From NCBI GenBank assembly GCA_002104935.1, contig MCGT01000038.1, positions 1 through 64,000 on the forward strand: a DNA stretch of 64,000 nucleotides, read 5' to 3'. The translations under genes and the position numbers were made by a program. Positions 46,462-58,801 of this stretch are shown here, in pieces (position 1 is the stretch's first letter; each line of letters starts with the position of its first letter). Source of the stretch: Hesseltinella vesiculosa. Its lineage: Eukaryota; Mucoromycota; Mucoromycetes; Mucorales; Cunninghamellaceae. Under the pieces are notes generated by a model. That model ran no database searches. It was not told where the DNA came from and was given only the letters and a program-made list of their open reading frames with translations.

Positions 46462-47495
46462 TGAAACTTATTTCTCCCTTTGCTAGGCGGCCAATCATCC
46501 CTTCTTGGTCAAGCTTCTTACTCTCGGCCGCCCTCTTCGTTCCAATCCTCTTATTACCGAGGTAAGCCATCCCTTCTTCCGCGTTTCTTTGCACAGAATT
46601 TGACTCGCGTTTTTTTTTTTGTTGAACCCAGTTTATGATGAACGTGATCCGTGAACGCTCCGAAAGTGGCACAAGACGCAACGACATTTTGCAAATTCTT
46701 CTCGACACCAAAGATGCCAGCGATCCAAACGACCGACTGTCCGACATTTCCATCATCACCGAAACGATTCTATTCTTAATTGCCGGGGTAGGGAAAGAGG
46801 CACACGCTCAAGACTTTCCGAATCTCACATTTCCCCCCCTTCTATCCAGTCTGAAACGACGTCCAATACCATGGGCTTTGCCATTCTCGAGCTGCTACGC
46901 AACCCATCGGCTCTGAAATGTTTGCAAGCTGAAGTCGACGGCCTGGAGCTGCCTGACGATGGCGTGTTCCGCCACGACCAAGTGAAATCGCTGCCTTACC
47001 TGAACGCTGTGATCAATGAAACGCTGCGCCTGGATGCTATTGCCGCCAGCGGCATTGAGCGCATTGCCGATCGTGATGTCGTCCTTGGCGGCACCATCTT
47101 TGTACCCAAGGGGACCATGGTCATTGCCAATGTGTACGATGCCCATCTGAACGAGAAATACTGGCCAAATGCCTCCAAATTTGAACCCGAGCGATGGCTG
47201 CCTGGCGCTCCGGTCCCCCCTGCAAACGACGCCTTCTTCCCATTCAGTACCGGCTCGAGAGACTGCATCGGAAAGGCTTTTGCTCGCAAGGAGATGCAAT
47301 TGTAAGGAGTGGATGTGATATAAAAAAAAAAAACTAAGTTGGTTTATTTACAGGGGTATTGCGTCGTTTATCCGTCGATTTAACATTGAGCCCATTGCTG
47401 AAGAAATGGAAGACGCAAAGCAAGTTCGTCATTTCGTCACGCTGACGGTGGCCAAGAACAAGACCATGGTCATGATCAGCCCTCGCCAGCAATAA
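45551..47495 (+). CDS. Cytochrome P450, tandem copy 1
   Basis: About nine exons from the ATG at 45551 (MDYQKIIDQLHFTVPHKGEL). A proline-rich hinge region LSQLPGPVSYKFF follows the N-terminal anchor region. I-helix oxygen-activation motif G-SETTSNT is split by an intron; K-helix is ETLR within NAVINETLRLD; then FEPERWLPG and the haem loop PFSTGSRDCIGKAFARKEM with the ligand Cys at 47264-47266. The end is MVMISPRQQ. It belongs to the fungal CYP clans acting in the ER with NADPH-P450 reductase; substrate unknown. It is about 60 percent similar to the copy 0.6 kb downstream and shares its exon layout, so they are recent tandem duplicates. Confidence 0.92.
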
Positions 47496-48094
47496 ACCAT
47501 CCTCGCATGCATCGCTCTCATACTTAATAAACACCTGCATTCTCTCATTTTGTGCCTGACTCTGCTCTGACTGACCCGGGTGCCTTGTGATTTTATTCAT
47601 CACCGCGACCCTGGTGGAGGTCGCATTTTTCATTCTGGGCTGGAGCTGGGCTAGAAAAACGAAAAAGGGGAGAGACAAAGCCAAAGCAAGGGGAGTGATT
47701 TGCACAGTGGGTGTGAAAATAAAAGGGGTCACATGTGGACTGGTCCATTGGATGTGGGTCTCGACCGTCTCTTCCGCCTAAAACGCTACACCCACACACA
47801 CTCACACACACAAAAGAGGGAGGGGGTAAAGAAAAAAAGTGGGAAAGAGTTTGTGATAGACTCTTCCATTGTGTTGTTTTGCCAATCGAGGATGGTCTCA
47901 CCGTGACGCCATTAGGTTGGGATAGAAAGCTGCATTGCCATGGCATCGGGTGACTGACTCTGCAGCAGGAAATGAAGGACCCCTTTTGAGAAAAGGATGG
48001 GCTTTGCTGGGTCACGCGCCGATCCTTTTTTGTTTGTCGGTTGCATTTTTCCTTTCCGTTTTTTCTTCTTCTTTCTTTTTTCTTGCAAATCCAC
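47496..48094. other. Intergenic region between the P450 copies
   Basis: Includes a CA-rich simple repeat at 47792-47813 and pyrimidine-rich DNA before the second P450 (48048-48083). No gene. Confidence 0.6.
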
Positions 48095-49978
48095 ATGGAT
48101 CTTCAAAAACTAGCGGATACAGTGCGATTGTCGCTAACCCAGAACCGAAAGCTGGGCGTTGTCACCAAGGCCGTCGCTATTGCTTTGGTGTCTTACGCTG
48201 TTACTTCGGTAAAAGGCAGTAAAAACAAAAACCGCATTCAACCGCCGACTCAACGCCTCCATTTCCTTCACGTAGAAACTCTATGGTGCCTATTGGGGTC
48301 CTTTTAGTCAATTGCCAGGTCCTTTTTGGTACAAGTTTTTTAAGTTCAAGCGGTCGAAGTTGGATCAGCCCAGTGGCACGAGGTAAGAACAAAAGTTGGC
48401 GCCATTCTTCACTGACGCCCTTATTTCGTAGCTTCCTAAAGTTCCTCGAGCTGCAGCGTCAGTACGGGCCAGCTGTGCGTCTTGGACCCAAGACAATCAT
48501 GGTGTCCGATAAGGAAATGATCACCCAAGTGCTCGCAGGGGATGATTTGAAAAAGGGTGATATTTACGACTTGTTCAAAAGTAAGCAGCCAGCCAAACAG
48601 AAGAAAGAATCACACTCATCGGACGTCTTTTCCATAGCGGATAATGTCGACAATCTGTTTTCCACGCGGGACAAGGATATCCATCGACACCTTCGTCGCC
48701 TTGTATCGCCGTCTTTTTCGGTCAAGTACCTGAATTCGCTGGAAGTGCATTTCCACGATACGCTGTTAGTCCTGATGGACAAATTGGTGGCCCAGATACA
48801 CGCCAACGAGGACAAGCCAACTCGCATTGACACGTGGATGATGTGGAAACTGATGGCATTGGACATCATTGGCGCCACAGCCTTTGGTCGGTCCTTCAAC
48901 ATGATTGAAAACGGAACGCATATTGTGCCTGACATCATGGCCGCACAAACCAAAGATATCGCCTGGGTAAGCCTTTTTTTTTTTTTAAAAAAAAAAAAAA
49001 AAGAAAAGCGCTGGATTGACAACTTTTTTTTTTAAAGGTGGCCAACAACCCCAATCTGGTGTGGTTTATCAAGCTATTTATTCCTGTGCGTACAGACCCA
49101 AAGATTGTCGAGGTAAACTGCGAAAATGAGAGAGAGGAGAGGAAAAGCATCCTTTTTTTAAAATGGCTTTCGTCCTAGTTTATGGAGAAAATCATTGAAG
49201 AGCGGATTGCCAGTGGAACGCGCCGCAACGACATTCTTCAAATCTTGCTCGACACCAAACAATCCAGCGATCCAAATGACCGCCTGTCCAACATTGAAAT
49301 CATGAATATGGCAGTGATGTTCCTGGGTGCTGGGGTAAAGCAGATGGGAGGAAAAAGCAAATAGCGAATTCTCACTGCCTAACGTAGTCGGACACCACAT
49401 CCAACACGCTGGGCTTTGCTGTCATTGAACTCTTGCGTCGGCCCTCGACCCTGAAACGCCTCCAGGACGAGCTGGATATGATTGACCTGCCCGAAGACGG
49501 CGTGTTTCATCACCAGCAGGTTAAAAATCTTCCTTATTTGAATGCCGTGATCAAGGAAACCTTGCGCCTGGACCCAGTGGCTGCCAACGGGATAGAGCGG
49601 ATTGCCGACCGTGATGTGGTGCTCGCTGGCAAGCTCTTTGTGCCCAAAGGCACGGCTGTGATCTCAGGCATCTACCACGCCCACCTCAACGAAGACTACT
49701 GGCCTAACGCACGCGCCTTTGAACCTGAGCGTTGGCTGGACGATGCGCCCGTGCCTCCTGCAACCGATGCTTACTTTCCCTTCAGCATTGGCAGTCGAGG
49801 GTGTGTAGGTAAGGATATGTCCCTCTTCGAGATGCGCATGGCCCTGGCAACATTTGTCCGCCGTTTCAACATCGAGGCTATCCCTGACGTGATGGAAAAG
49901 CTTGTGGACATTCGCCATTACCTGTCTTTGACCGTAGCCGAAGGCAAGACCGACTTTTTGGTCTCTATTCGACCCTAG
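48095..49978 (+). CDS. Cytochrome P450, tandem copy 2
   Basis: Starts at the ATG at 48095 (MDLQKLADTVRLSLTQNRKL). Proline hinge FSQLPGPFWYKFFKF; WRVA-type region replaced by STRDKDIHRHLRRLVSPSF; I-helix GAG-SDTTSNT split by an intron; K-helix ETLR; FEPERWLDD; haem loop PFSIGSRGCVGKDMSLFEM with the ligand Cys at 49802-49804. It ends DFLVSIRP. It parallels copy 1 exon for exon (NVDNLFSTRDKD against NVESLFSTRDKK; RRNDILQILLDTK identical). The I-helix Asp differs from Glu in copy 1, and the haem-loop C-terminal side differs most, hinting at divergence in function. Confidence 0.92.
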
Positions 49979-50179
49979 CTTCTTCAGCCCCTCTCTTTGT
50001 ATCTGGTTCACCCAGCATTATCTCTCTGTATGTAATAAAATCAATCCACTCTTTTCTCGTCGAACATGATCCGCTTGGTTTTGTAAGTTGAGCGCCGACC
50101 GGCAGCCAAAAAAAAAAAAAAAAAGAAGCCCGTCTTTTGGTTCCTTTTTCTCCCAAAATATTAATCTAATCTATTCGCC

Positions 50180-50760
50180 ATGTCTAGTATCCGCATGGTA
50201 AGCTTCCCCCCCCCTATTTTTTTAATAAAGGCCCATGAATGTTCTTTCTTGGTATTCATCCAAACTGTCTTTGCATAGCTTGAAAAAAAGGAAGAGCCTG
50301 AGGCTGATGTGGAAGTCAAGTGGGCTGATCAACAACAAATCAATAACTTTAGCAAGCTTAACAATCAGCTGGACCAATCAATGGAATTATATGAAAAGTT
50401 AAAGGTAAGGACATCTTTTTGCGATGCAACGGAGCAAGACGGTTGGGTACCCATCCCATTTTTTTATTTTTTTTTGTCTTGGACGTGTTTCTATAGCAAG
50501 AAAAGGAATACTTGGACGACGTGCAGATGGAATTGGAATTGGCTGATGAGGATGAACCTATTCGATACAAGGTTGGTGATGCCTTTGTTCATGTGCCAGT
50601 CGCCGAAGCTCTGGAACGAGTGGAAAAGGAAGCAGCCGCTTTGGGCCTAAAACTCGAAGACATCGAAAGCGACATCAGCTCCACTCAAGAAAAAATGAGC
50701 GACCTCAAAAAAGCCCTGTACGCTAAATTCGGCAACGCCATCAACCTCGAAAAAGATTGA
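50180..50760 (+). CDS. GIM3: Prefoldin subunit 4
   Basis: Three exons from the ATG at 50180 (MSSIRM, then LEKKEEPEADVEVKWADQQQ). A beta-type prefoldin: N-terminal coiled coil (INNFSKLNNQLDQSMELYEKLK), hairpin region YLDDVQMELELADEDEPIRYKVGDAFVHVP, and a C-terminal coiled coil (EKMSDLKKALYAKFGNAINL). Acts in the hexameric prefoldin that hands actin and tubulin chains to the CCT chaperonin. Length (about 130 residues) is normal for PFDN4. Confidence 0.93.
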
Positions 50761-50902
50761 AGAACTTTGTTTTTCTTCTATTGTGATTATCAGCAAGTGT
50801 GGGGGTCATGGCATCATCAAGTAGAGAACAAATAAATAAAAAAAAGTATGGCATATCCAAGGTTCAAGAGAGTCTATGTTTATTACAAAAAGGGCGCTCA
50901 AA

Positions 50903-51831
50903 TCAAGGGCCAGAGTCGTTCAATCGCTTTTGCAGCTTGTCAAATTCCTGGTTGCCGACGGATTCATATTCATCAATGACTTGCTCCACAGATTGGACTT
51001 CGGGGATGTAATGGATAAGCATGTTTCTGCAGACAGTAGCAAAAGGTGAGTCGATGGCTGGAGACTTAGCGGATGACTTACTCGATCCCGTTCTTCAGAG
51101 TGACGGTGGCGCTTGAGCAGCCACGGCAACTGCCCTTCAGCTTGAGCTTGACGATGCCGTCTTCAAACCCGCAGTATTCGATATCACCGCCATCCTCTTG
51201 AATGGCAGGTCGGATGCGGGTGTCAAGCAGCTCTTTGATCATTTGCACTTCTTCCGAGTCGTCTGGGTGAATGGCAGTGTCGCTGGCCATGAGATCCTCC
51301 TCATTGAGCATGAGGGGCTGACCGCTCGCAAAGTGATCCATGATGGCGGCATAGATATCAGGCTTCATCAAGGACCATTCGTTACCATTGTCCTTGCTGA
51401 TGGTGATAAAATCGGGACCGAAAAAGATTCCAGTGACGCCGTCGATTTGGAACAAAGTCTTGGCCAGAGGCGATTTCATGGAGCTTCGAACGTCCAAGAA
51501 TTCAGCTGTGCCTCGGTCCAAAACGGAAACGCCCGGGATGAATTTCAAACTGTCGTCATTGGGGGTGGGTTCCGTTTGAATGAACATTGTTCGCACTGAG
51601 GATAATGGAGGGCAGGATAAAATGTGAGCAACAAGTCTCATCCAATCTTCTTCTTCGTTTTATACCTTGCTGGACAAGAACTGGCCGGGTCATGGCTTGG
51701 ACAATAGATTTACGCTGGAGAGATTGTGTCAAAAATGATCGCTGTTGGATGCGAGTATGTTGAGAGATCAAAGATCGGCTGAGGATGCATGATCGTTGGA
51801 ACAGTCGTGATGTCAATCGAGTGGTGGCCAT
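50903..51831 (-). CDS. NFU1: Mitochondrial iron-sulfur scaffold NFU1
   Basis: Three exons from the ATG at 51831. The start [20 protein letters not shown] is Arg/Ser-rich without acids, a mitochondrial presequence. The Nfu-N domain follows ([32 protein letters not shown]), then the NifU C-terminal domain ([14 protein letters not shown]) with the cluster-binding CXXC in GSCRGCSSA. Nfu1 delivers 4Fe-4S clusters to lipoate synthase, respiratory subunits and others. The ending [12 protein letters not shown] is short, as in fungal Nfu1. Confidence 0.95.
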
Positions 51832-53075
51832 TTTAAGGGTAAAGTTCTGCAGAAGAAAGAAGAATGGAGGATCACCCTCCTTCCCGGATGACAAATTCAA
51901 GTTCAAGTCAAGCGGGGGCTTGTGATTGGCTGTTTGTTTTAGGTCAGTTTTTTCGCCCCACCAGATCATTTCATCACTCCACCGCAGCAAGAAAAAAAGC
52001 ATGAACGACACCCCCCGCCCCTCAATACCAACTCGTTTTCGTTGGTGGCTATTAAAGGCAACCCTGAAAGAACGGAAGAAGAACTTAACCTCGAATGAAT
52101 GGGGTGCCATTACAATGAAGTCAATCTAGGCATCTTTTATTCCTCTAGAAAAAAAACACAATACCAAATTTCCTTTCCCCATCTGCTTCCTTTTTTTCCT
52201 ATAAACTATTTCAGCCATTGCTCTTTTCGCGTACAGTACTTTTCAAACAGTGGTCAAGATGGGTATGAAGATTCTTGCAGTGCTCTAAGACGCCAAACAT
52301 TGTCTAGACACCCCTCTGGTCCGTTATCCTCTTCGGGGATGATTCATCTGGGCATGAGCTCAAGACAAGCCTTGTTTGAAAACCATTTAACTAGAGATTT
52401 TGTTAATAAAACTACTTTGACTAAACTCTGTTTCCAATGTCGCTCAAAATTGGACACACAAGAAAATATTCCGTGTGTGCTAGAAAATAATTTGGCTGTT
52501 CGCCCTTTGGTTTGCCTGCTAAAAAAAATGCACAGCTCAAAAATAAGCTTGATTCCCGCCAAATGATGGCATGAATCCGATACTGTTCATCTTTGCCTTG
52601 GACTGTCCAATATTTAAAAGAGTGCGGCGAGCATGAACCAACGCGGCGTGGGAGCAAACTCTTTGGCACTGAGCCTTCATGTCTCCCCCTCGAGCTTTTA
52701 CCGTCCTTTTTTTTCTTTAGAAAAAAAAATAGTGTCAGCCATGGGAGCGTGCTGATGCCACGTCTCGAGCATTACCTTTCACTTGTTGGAACTGGACCAA
52801 ACCAACTAAACAATAAAGTGGGAAAAAGTGGTTACGCGTCTTTTTTTTTTTACATAGAAGTCACTGTGCCTTTTCCGACGTCTTCGTTTTGGACGTGGAC
52901 GAAAATGAGCTGGAGTTTTTTCGTCCCTCGCCATCGACGATGGTTTCCTAATTTAGAATCAGTAAGTTTATCGAGGGAGCAGCATGGTTCACGATTGGGT
53001 GGCTCAGACACCCTTTTCTTTCGCAGCTTTTGCTCTTGTTTTTTTCCTTCTCTTTCGCTCTCTTTTTCAACAGCC
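51832..53075. other. Intergenic region between NFU1 and CMC4
   Basis: No supported gene. A 155-codon frame at 52099-52566 has no recognisable domain and mixed composition. Pyrimidine tracts lie just before the CMC4 start (53040-53070). Confidence 0.5.
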
Positions 53076-53356
53076 ATGCCCCAGGTAGACTGAGCAAATA
53101 ATGCAGACACCAAGGACCTCATTTCTTATTTAGAACCCGCCTCCGTGTCAAAAGTTTGGTAAGTCACATGCTTGAAACAAGGCTTTGAAAAATAAAAAAC
53201 TGACGCTTCCTAGCATGCGCCATCCAGGATTGCTTGGAAAAATCCGGTTATCAGGAAGCAAAGTGTCAAAAGCAAATTGAAGCTCTGAAGGCTTGCTGTG
53301 AAGACCTGCTTAAAAAAGGCGAATCCAGTCCCTGCTGTCCTGCAAAAAAGAAATAA
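53076..53356 (+). CDS. CMC4: Twin Cx9C protein Cmc4
   Basis: Three small exons: ATG CCC CAG (53076-53084), then AACCCGCC...AAGTTTG ending at 53158, then 53217-53356. The introns begin GTAGAC and GTAAGT and end TTTAG and CCTAG. The joined 61-residue product begins MPQNPPPCQKFACAIQDC and contains EAKCQKQIEALKACC and SSPCCPAKKK at the end. The Cys pattern C-x3-C-x3-C...C-x9-CC...CC matches yeast Cmc4 (human CMC4/MTCP1-A family), a small intermembrane-space protein imported by Mia40. It is too split to appear as an open frame, so ordinary ORF calling would miss it. Confidence 0.88.
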
Positions 53357-53579
53357 ACACTCTCCTTCCAATCAAGCAAAAGTAAAAGGCATGAGCAGGT
53401 GACATGGATTTGTTTCCTCGAGGTTTGGACCGCATTTTGGGAGGTGTGATTGGTCCATTTTAAAATCTTTTACGGGTCGAAAGCGTTTTAATCTTCGCAC
53501 TCGCCCACTTTTTTTTTTTTTTTTTTACTCTTCACTAGACTTTTTGAACGGCAGTAATACACTTATTTTAGAGGTCGTC

Positions 53580-55177
53580 ATGGCTGCATTTCCAAGTGAA
53601 TTATTGCTTTATATATTTACATTCTGCCATGGCGACACCTTGCTCACCAGTCGGCAGGTATGCTCTCAGTGGTTGCGGCTCATTGATCATTACGACGCTC
53701 TCGTTTGGTCGTCCAGTTGTCACCATGATTTCCAACGGGGTCTTCGTCGACGGTTTTGGTCACTTGAATTTCCACACCCCCACACCGTCAATCGTCTGCT
53801 GTTCCGACAGGACACCTCGGTTTCGAAACCAATCACCTGGCAGGATCTTTATCGCCTGGCCAGAGCCTGGTCCCACGGGTCTTGCCGCTCCTTCTACGTC
53901 GATACAGCCGATACCCAGCCTGGTTTCAGCCTCGCCCCCAGCCTTGTTGTCGGCAGTCTGCAAGAGCAGCATTTCTTCACCTCGCTCTCGGTTACCCACA
54001 GTGGCTACGTTGTACGATCCAACCCCACCTATAAATCCGCCTCCAACCTGCAAGCCTTGGTTCTCCAGCAACTCAGCCCTCACCTGCCCTGTCGCCACGT
54101 TGAAGACACGGCGTTGCATGGCATTGTGTGCCACTACTCCGACCCGTCGTCCTCTTATATTGTCACTGGTGGCGTCGATGGCACGGTCTCCCTTTGGCAT
54201 GAACGACACGGCTGCAAAGCCACCTGGCAAGCCCACCGCAGTCGAGTGCTGTGCGTCAATATGAATGATCAAGGTACAGTTTTTCTTTTTTTAATTTTTT
54301 CGCAAAGGACTTATTTCTTCTTGATGTAGTCGTTGTCAGTGGCGGCTCAGATGGAATGATTCGGGTGTGGGACGTGGCAGATAATGCGCAGCAAAGAGGC
54401 TCCATCGACATCTCGTCGTATCTGACCGGGGACTGGTTCCAGCATGGTGTGGGCGAGCTAGCAGTCAACGGCCACTTGGTGGTGTGTGCGCCCGATGCGT
54501 CCGGCCCAGTGCTAATCTTCTCCATCCTGACAGGCTCATTGGTGTATGAGCTTAAGACCGAACCACTGGAAGCCACCGCCTTCTCGCGCCTGTGCCTGAC
54601 CCCCTTTTACCTGCTGACCAAAGGCGAGCTCCGGCAGCATAATCGAGACCAAGTCCCTGTATACCCCCGCGCAGCGCTTCAATCGCATGAGCACGTCCTC
54701 GCTGCGCGCCAAGCCCCAGCCCAGCCTGCCTCCTTTGGCTCCCTGGTCAGCATGCCTGACACAGACGACCTGCTGTCCTCCAGCGGCATGTCTCCGTATC
54801 AGCTCGCTCGCCATTTTGCCTCGGTATCGCCCACCTCACCCACCTCGCCCTCCTGCAGCCTGCGCCAGACCAGTTCCCTCTCCGTACCTTGCATTAACGT
54901 GTGGGACCTGCAGACCGGCCAGCTCGCTTACCGAATGGTCCCGCCCTGCCTTGCCGAAGACATCCCGCCGTCGTCCATGTCCATCACTGACATCCAGGTC
55001 AGCCCCCACACTGCCCACGTCTTTGCCTGTGTAGAGGTCCGCTTCAAAAGCCACCGGTACCACCGTCTTTGCTGCTGGGATTTCTCCCGCAATCAATCCT
55101 TGCCTTCTCTTTTCCCTGTGCCGCCGCTCTCGAATACCATGGCCACGGGTGCTGCCTGGGCCTGTGTGTATCCTTAA
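53580..55177 (+). CDS. F-box / WD40-repeat protein
   Basis: Two exons, with one intron near 54275-54328. The N-terminus is an F-box (AAFPSELLLYIFTFCHGDTLLTSRQVCSQWLRLIDHYD, residues 2-45), which binds Skp1. WD40 blades follow: YIVTGGVDGTVSLWHERHGC, VVVSGGSDGMIRVWDVAD, and later SVPCINVWDLQTGQLAY, with degenerate ones between. It probably recruits substrates to an SCF ubiquitin ligase; the target is unknown. I chose the ATG at 53580 because CTTATTTTAG right before it resembles an acceptor and the F-box starts there; an upstream ATG at 53544 adds 12 residues. Confidence 0.85.
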
Positions 55178-55233
55178 TCAAATAATAAAATATCGCGTTT
55201 ATTCTTCTTGACATTGCTTGTCATTGTATGGAT

Positions 55234-55234
55234 G

Positions 55235-55265
<31 letters not shown>

Positions 55266-55282
55266 GAGAGAGAGAGGGAGAG
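55234..55282. repeat. GA microsatellite
   Basis: About 24 GA/AG dinucleotides with two interruptions (GG), in the short gap between two convergent genes. Confidence 0.95.
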
Positions 55283-55289
55283 GCGCAAA

Positions 55290-58200
55290 TTAAAATGACC
55301 AGTTCTTGGGCCAATCAAGATATAAGTCTGGCACAGAGAGGTTGGCAGGGTCGCTCTTCTTGTTCCCGAGCCATTGCAAGTATTCTTGCAGGATGTCTTT
55401 GAGCTCCGGGCGGACTTTGTCGGCATAGACTTGCCGCGACGACTGATAGCGCCAGGCGCGCGCCCAGGGAAGCCAGTCGGGTGTGCTGGTATCGGGTTCG
55501 GTGCAGGTGATGTACATGAAGCCAGGCGCAAAGCCGGGGGGAGGAAGCCATGGCAAGCCATCCTGATCGTCATGTCGGCTTGGGTCGTTGGTTGAAGGGG
55601 AGGACCGTCGGAGCCACTGGCTGCTTTTCAGCAGCCGCCGAGGCACAGACATGTGGTAGAAGCGCCGGGGTGATCGAATGCAGGGCGGGAGAGGGGACGG
55701 GGTGGAGGAGGTGGACAGCACCACCCGTTGCGAAGCCAGCGGTCGCGTCAGGCTTGGCTCCGTCGAGGAGGTGGTTGCGCCGCCGATGCATCTGCCTGGC
55801 ACCCCGGCCTTTTCCATGGCCAGGCCCTGGTAACGGCTTTGGAACGAGTCCAGCAGGACTTCAAGATGAAGGTGGATTTCCCTACCAAAAACAAGAAGGA
55901 TGAGCCCGGTCATTTCCCCTCTTTTGTTTTTCACTCACAATGCAATGCGTTGGTCAGAATCCATGGCATGGATTTCTGTTACAAAAAAAAAAAAAAACTG
56001 AGAACACTTGCTATTTGAAAAGAAAGGGTCCTACTTTGTTGGTGCCAGGCTTTCCAGCAGAGACAGCCGTCGCACATGGCTGAGATTTGAGCATCCCAAA
56101 GGCGGGCAGTGGAGTGGTCACTGTGGAGGGTCATGGAAGAGGAGGAGGAGGCACTGTCGGAGCCAGCCGACAGGGTGGAGGAGGAAGACGAGGCGGAGGC
56201 TGTCAAGGGCAGTAGCAGCGGATTCCAGGCAATGTTGGCCACAGGGACCCAGAGCCTCCCGAGGCGGAAGACGAGCAGGCGCATATAAAACTGCCGCACG
56301 TTGTAGCCCCAATGAAAAAGCAAGCGCTCAAACACACATGGCACCAACAGGACGTGATGACACAGCTCTGCCAGCAGATGGGAAGCAAACATGTCAAAAT
56401 GCCGATAAACAAACACCAGCGCGCGCAGCAAAACAATGGTGTGGTCCGACCGGAGGAGAATCAATCGCAGGGTGTGCAAGACAAACGGTAGGTCGAGCGC
56501 GGACCAATCAAGATCGACGGACGATGGTGATGGGCAGGCGTCTTTGTGGGTTGAAGCGGTGGACGGCATGGGCGTGGCTCGTTGAAGCTGCTGATACTCG
56601 ATCAAGAGGCTTTCTAGTAAATCCAAGAGACAGAACACGTTCTCGACCGCGACAAGGCTGGTGGTTTTGACCATGGTGCGGATCCAGACGTTCAGCATGT
56701 CGTGGTAAAGGCCGGCGTGGTCGGCCTGCACAGCGCACCAGACCAGGCACTCTGCGTAGCGCTGGGTGGCAAGGACCAGGGGCCGGGGCTTGCCTGTCTT
56801 TGTCGTCGGCTGGGGTGGTTCGGACGAAGGCTTGGACTGAGGTTGCTGGGGTATAAGGGCTGAGAGGAATGATGTTGGTAAAAAGGAGGATGGCTGGTCG
56901 TCTGTGGGTACGAACACCAAGGCGTCGTCGGTGTCGGTGTGTAGGTCGGTGGGCGATGGCAGCGTTGCAAGCAGCGACGACGACACCATCATCGACAGGG
57001 AAGGCTGTTGCTGCTGTTGGGCGAGGACAGCTTGGATCGTCGAGGGGGAGGTTGTGTTTGTTGGCTGCAGAGGTTTGTTCATGGTGGTGACCGAGTAAAG
57101 CTGCAGTTGCAAGAGAGCCTGGATCTTTGTAGAGACGTAGCTGGCTAGATACAGGTAGCATGGGGTCAAGGCGAGGATGCTATTGCGGTGAAGTACGGGA
57201 ACCGGCGCCGGAGACAGCTGCATCGCATAGCTATGCATTGTCACATGGTAATGCCTGTAAAACGAAAAGAACAGCTCGCTGTCATCGCTCTGCCACCTAG
57301 AAAGAAAGGGGTCAATGCTGCATTATGATGATATGCTTTTTTTGTATTACCTCCGAACCCAATTGCCTGAAGAGGAAAGCACGCTACGGCGGTTGGTTTG
57401 ATCGGCAAAATGCTGTTTGAAGGACAGGAGGCGGCATCTCATGAGAGGATGGAGGAATGTCGGAAAGAGTTTCTCCATGGACTGGCGATGGTCATCAGTT
57501 TGACTTTTTTTTTTTAAAAAAAAATAAATATGTTGTGAGCATCACTTACTTGTTTATCCCTCCCCCCTTTTTTTTTTACCCCGTATCCAATTCCAGAGCC
57601 AAGTGTTTCATTAGTATTGGCTTGACAGGAAGCAGCTGACACAGACTGCTGGCTACCCCAGGCACCTTAACAAAGCACAAAGCTGAGAAAGAAAAAAGGA
57701 GGAGGAAGGTGGGTTGATTGAGTAGGTGGGGTGTTGACTCTTTTTACCGAGAATTTTGGCACAAAACGAGATCATGTTGGAGTAGATGGCTTTGTGGTTC
57801 AGGCGGTCCATGGCGTATTGCAAGGTGGCTATAAGCAAATAGCGATATTCGGCCAAAGGGGTTCGATCGGCAAGGTCCTTCTCTTCAGCGACACGGTACC
57901 AATCACTGTACTCGAGGTCTGACTGTTGAAAGTCTAGATGGCACGAAAAAAGGAGGGGTTAGAAACTGACCGTGTCACGCTCTCTCTCTTTACCAAAATC
58001 TAAAAATTCAGGTCTATGGTAAAGAGTACAGCCAGATGAGTAGAGGCTAGGGGTTGCGGGTCTTACCTGGCGATGATTTCAACAATGCATTCAAAGTAAA
58101 GGCTTCGTTCGGTATAATTGACATGCTGAACTCGAAGGATCAAGGCTCGCCACCTGTGAAATGAAGCGGAGCATGCGTAAAAAAAAATGCAAAAAAAGTT

Positions 58201-58801
58201 GATTGGAAATTTGCTTACCAACGTAACAAAATCGACTGGGCCTGTTCATGAAAGGAAGCATTCAAGGTGGGTTCATAATTGTAGCGGTTTTGTTGATGGA
58301 ACCAGGGCAATACGCTATGCTTCAGTAGATTGTATCGGTGTTTGAGTTTCACTTGGAATCTAAAAAAAAGTTGGTCAATCTAGAGCTTTGATAACTTGCA
58401 CTCCTATTCTCTTGGATGTTCCAACTGTTGCACAGAGGGGGCTGAAAAAAAGGGGGGAATCGAGTTATAAAAAGGCAAGGGGGAGGCAGAGATATCTCAA
58501 AAATGGCACGAAACATGGAAAAAAATCGACGAGGAAGCAAAAAAAAAAAAAAAAAAAAAAACTGGGAGAGAAATGCTTACTTCGCGAGATATTTGCTGAG
58601 AAGTTGAATATCGTCAGGTGTCATTATGCCATGGCGTGACATCTGATCGGTGATGACGGCAACTGTGGAGTTGGAGGACAGCGTGGACGACACTGTCGTA
58701 GGCGTCGTGCTGCTTGGACGTGACCTTGGCTTTGACAGGAATGAAAATAGCTTTTTCCGTTTAGAGAATGATCGTTCATGGCATGCGGGGATATTATCCA
58801 T
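55290..58801 (-). CDS. DUF1765 / UPF0592-type fungal protein
   Basis: Eight or more exons from the ATG at 58801 (MDNIPACHERSFSKRKKLFS) to the stop at 55290 (ending LYLDWPKNWSF). A Ser/Thr-rich N-terminus is followed by RYNLLKHSVLPWFHQQNRYNY, YFECIVEIIARQ, LTPCYLYLASYVSTKIQALLQ, RYAECLVWCAVQADHAGLYHDMLNVWIRTMVKTTSL and long hydrophobic helices (LLRALVFVYRHFDMFASHLL). These are the conserved stretches I know from the fungal DUF1765 (UPF0592) family, which has no assigned activity. Gln/Ser/Pro low-complexity inserts occur near 56000-57000. Some exon ends in the middle part (55930-56000) are approximate. Confidence 0.78.

Noticed and set aside
52099..52566. 155-codon frame between NFU1 and CMC4
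   Set aside because: No domain, no clear leader and no relative recognised; likely chance.
55234..55282. Regular GA tract considered as a CRISPR-like or phased array
   Set aside because: Simple dinucleotide repeat with no unique spacers; no CRISPR arrays are seen and none is expected in a fungus.
57850..57880. GGTTCGATC word resembling a tRNA T-arm B box
   Set aside because: No acceptor, D or anticodon arm can be built around it, and it lies in a coding exon.
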